Assembly (NCBI GenBank): GCA_023300065.1
Contig: JALZWJ010000003.1
Span: 1-5,828 of the forward strand
Direction of reading: 5' to 3'
DNA length: 5,828 nucleotides
Origin: Akkermansiaceae bacterium
GTDB taxonomy: Bacteria > Verrucomicrobiota > Verrucomicrobiia > Verrucomicrobiales > Akkermansiaceae
Within the stretch, counting starts at the first letter, position 1. Every line of letters starts with the position of its first letter. Of the stretch, positions 5,061-5,828 are shown piece by piece. Under the pieces are notes generated by a model, which was given only the letters and a program-made list of their open reading frames with translations, was not told where the DNA came from and did not search any database. The position numbers and the translations under genes are program-made.

Positions 5061-5828
5061 TTGCAAGAGCAACAATCGCAACTCACGCAGCCCGAGTCTC
5101 CTGGGCCGCAGTCACAGGCACTGTCACAGCAGCTTCCTGTTCCGGAGGTGGGGCAGTGGCAACAGTCTGAGCAATCGCAGCAGCGATCCCACCATCTGTC
5201 TTTCTTTTTTTTCCCCGTTCTCTGATTTACGTCAGGGTTTTCGAGGATGGGTATGGCGCCGGCTGGGATGAGTGCTTGATGTTTGGCGAGGGTGCTGGAA
5301 ATGATTTCGCGGATCGTGGGTTGGAAGGATCCGGGAAGGGTGGTGACTTGATGAAACTCGGTGAGGGCGGTGGTGAAGTGATGGTCGAATTCGCCTTCGT
5401 CGGCTTTTTCGAGCGGGTTGAAGCGCCCGCGTTTGGCGTCTTCGGCACGGTCCTGGTGGGCGTCTTGCCAGTAGATGAGGCGACCTAGGTTTTGGCCTAG
5501 GGACTGGAGTTTACTTTGTTGATGAGGGGCGTCGGCGAGGGTGGCGGCGTGGCGAAAGATGGTGCCGTAGGCTTCTGAGGTGGGGGAGGCGGCGGTAAGG
5601 AGATCTGGTTGGCTGGCTTCGATCGCAGATTGCTCTTCCATCATGGTGATGACGTCGGCGGTGGGGAAGCTGGTGGAGTTAAGAAAGGAGATGGCACGGT
5701 CGCTCATGGGGCTGATGGCGCGGCCGAGGAGGCGGGCGGCATTCTTACGGAGGCCGGTCTCGTCAGCGCGGTCGTCATCGAGCTTGGCGGTGAGTCCACA
5801 GACGGTGACGGCGGCGGCGAAGCGGGCG
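5057..5828 (-). CDS. DUF5685 family protein with cysteine-rich tail (5' end outside window)
   Basis: At least 256 residues are visible, and the frame stays open to the right edge, so the N-terminus is missing. An internal ATG at 5707 is not the start: the 40 codons before it read as protein and carry the family's LTAKLDDDRADETG stretch (visible residues 12-25). A second family signature, GRLIYWQDAHQD followed by RGRFNPLEK (about 115-141), matches the DUF5685 pattern G-R-x-I-Y-x-x-D-A...D...G-R-Y/F-N-P. After an Asn/Pro linker come four lysines, RWWDR, and a tail with 15 cysteines in the last 41 residues (5060-5182), in CC, CxC and CxxC spacings. The family has no established function to my knowledge. 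The tail suggests metal binding (Zn, Fe-S or Cu) or disulfide bonding, which is inference. Only one other Cys is visible. The lysine codons create an A-rich slippery run just before the tail. The TAA stop overlaps the TAG of the convergent repeat-protein gene. Confidence 0.78.
   Translation of the reverse strand, partial: ARFAAAVTVCGLTAKLDDDRADETGLRKNAARLLGRAISPMSDRAISFLNSTSFPTADVITMMEEQSAIEASQPDLLTAASPTSEAYGTIFRHAATLADAPHQQSKLQSLGQNLGRLIYWQDAHQDRAEDAKRGRFNPLEKADEGEFDHHFTTALTEFHQVTTLPGSFQPTIREIISSTLAKHQALIPAGAIPILENPDVNQRTGKKKKDRWWDRCCDCSDCCHCPTSGTGSCCDSACDCGPGDSGCVSCDCCSCN

Noticed and set aside
5701..5707. ATG at 5707 as the start of the DUF5685 gene
   Set aside because: The frame continues to the window edge, and the upstream codons encode a family-typical KLDDD stretch, so this Met is internal.

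Overview
The window most resembles chromosomal DNA from a member of the Verrucomicrobiota (Verrucomicrobiales/Luteolibacter-like). This is inferred from three things: a secreted or anchored protein built of W-x3-DP-xxA helical repeats, a style I associate with that phylum; several genes without a Shine-Dalgarno sequence; and moderately high GC with envelope-directed proteins. I see no marker gene (rRNA, ribosomal protein), so the assignment is tentative.

Layout, left to right: (1) the C-terminal part of an MMPL/RND-family membrane transporter on the + strand, whose N-terminal half lies left of the window. (2) A 166-base convergent gap holding a perfect 13-bp hairpin that looks like a bidirectional terminator. 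(3) A minus-strand gene for a secreted LysM-domain protein. (4) A minus-strand gene for a four-carbon acid sugar kinase family protein (DUF1537/OtnK-like), 115 bases upstream of the LysM gene in the same direction. (5) A 114-base divergent intergenic region. (6) A + strand gene for an N-terminally anchored, probably periplasmic helical-repeat protein with Gly/Arg-rich insertions. (7) A minus-strand gene of the DUF5685 family, entering from the right edge, with an extremely cysteine-rich tail. Genes 6 and 7 converge and share four bases at their stop codons.

The genes do not form one pathway. Three of the five products are membrane or envelope proteins (transporter, LysM protein, anchored repeat protein). 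The kinase stands without its usual catabolic partners, and the DUF5685 protein has no known function. The + strand is strongly G- and T-rich regardless of gene direction. This produces many long antisense open frames, none of which I accept as genes. I do not see a CRISPR array, insertion sequence, RNA gene, phage module or recognisable defence system. The items most worth a second look are the orientation-independent strand bias, the repeat protein with its RGG-like segments, the cysteine-rich tail, and a dnaX-type slippery sequence just before that tail.
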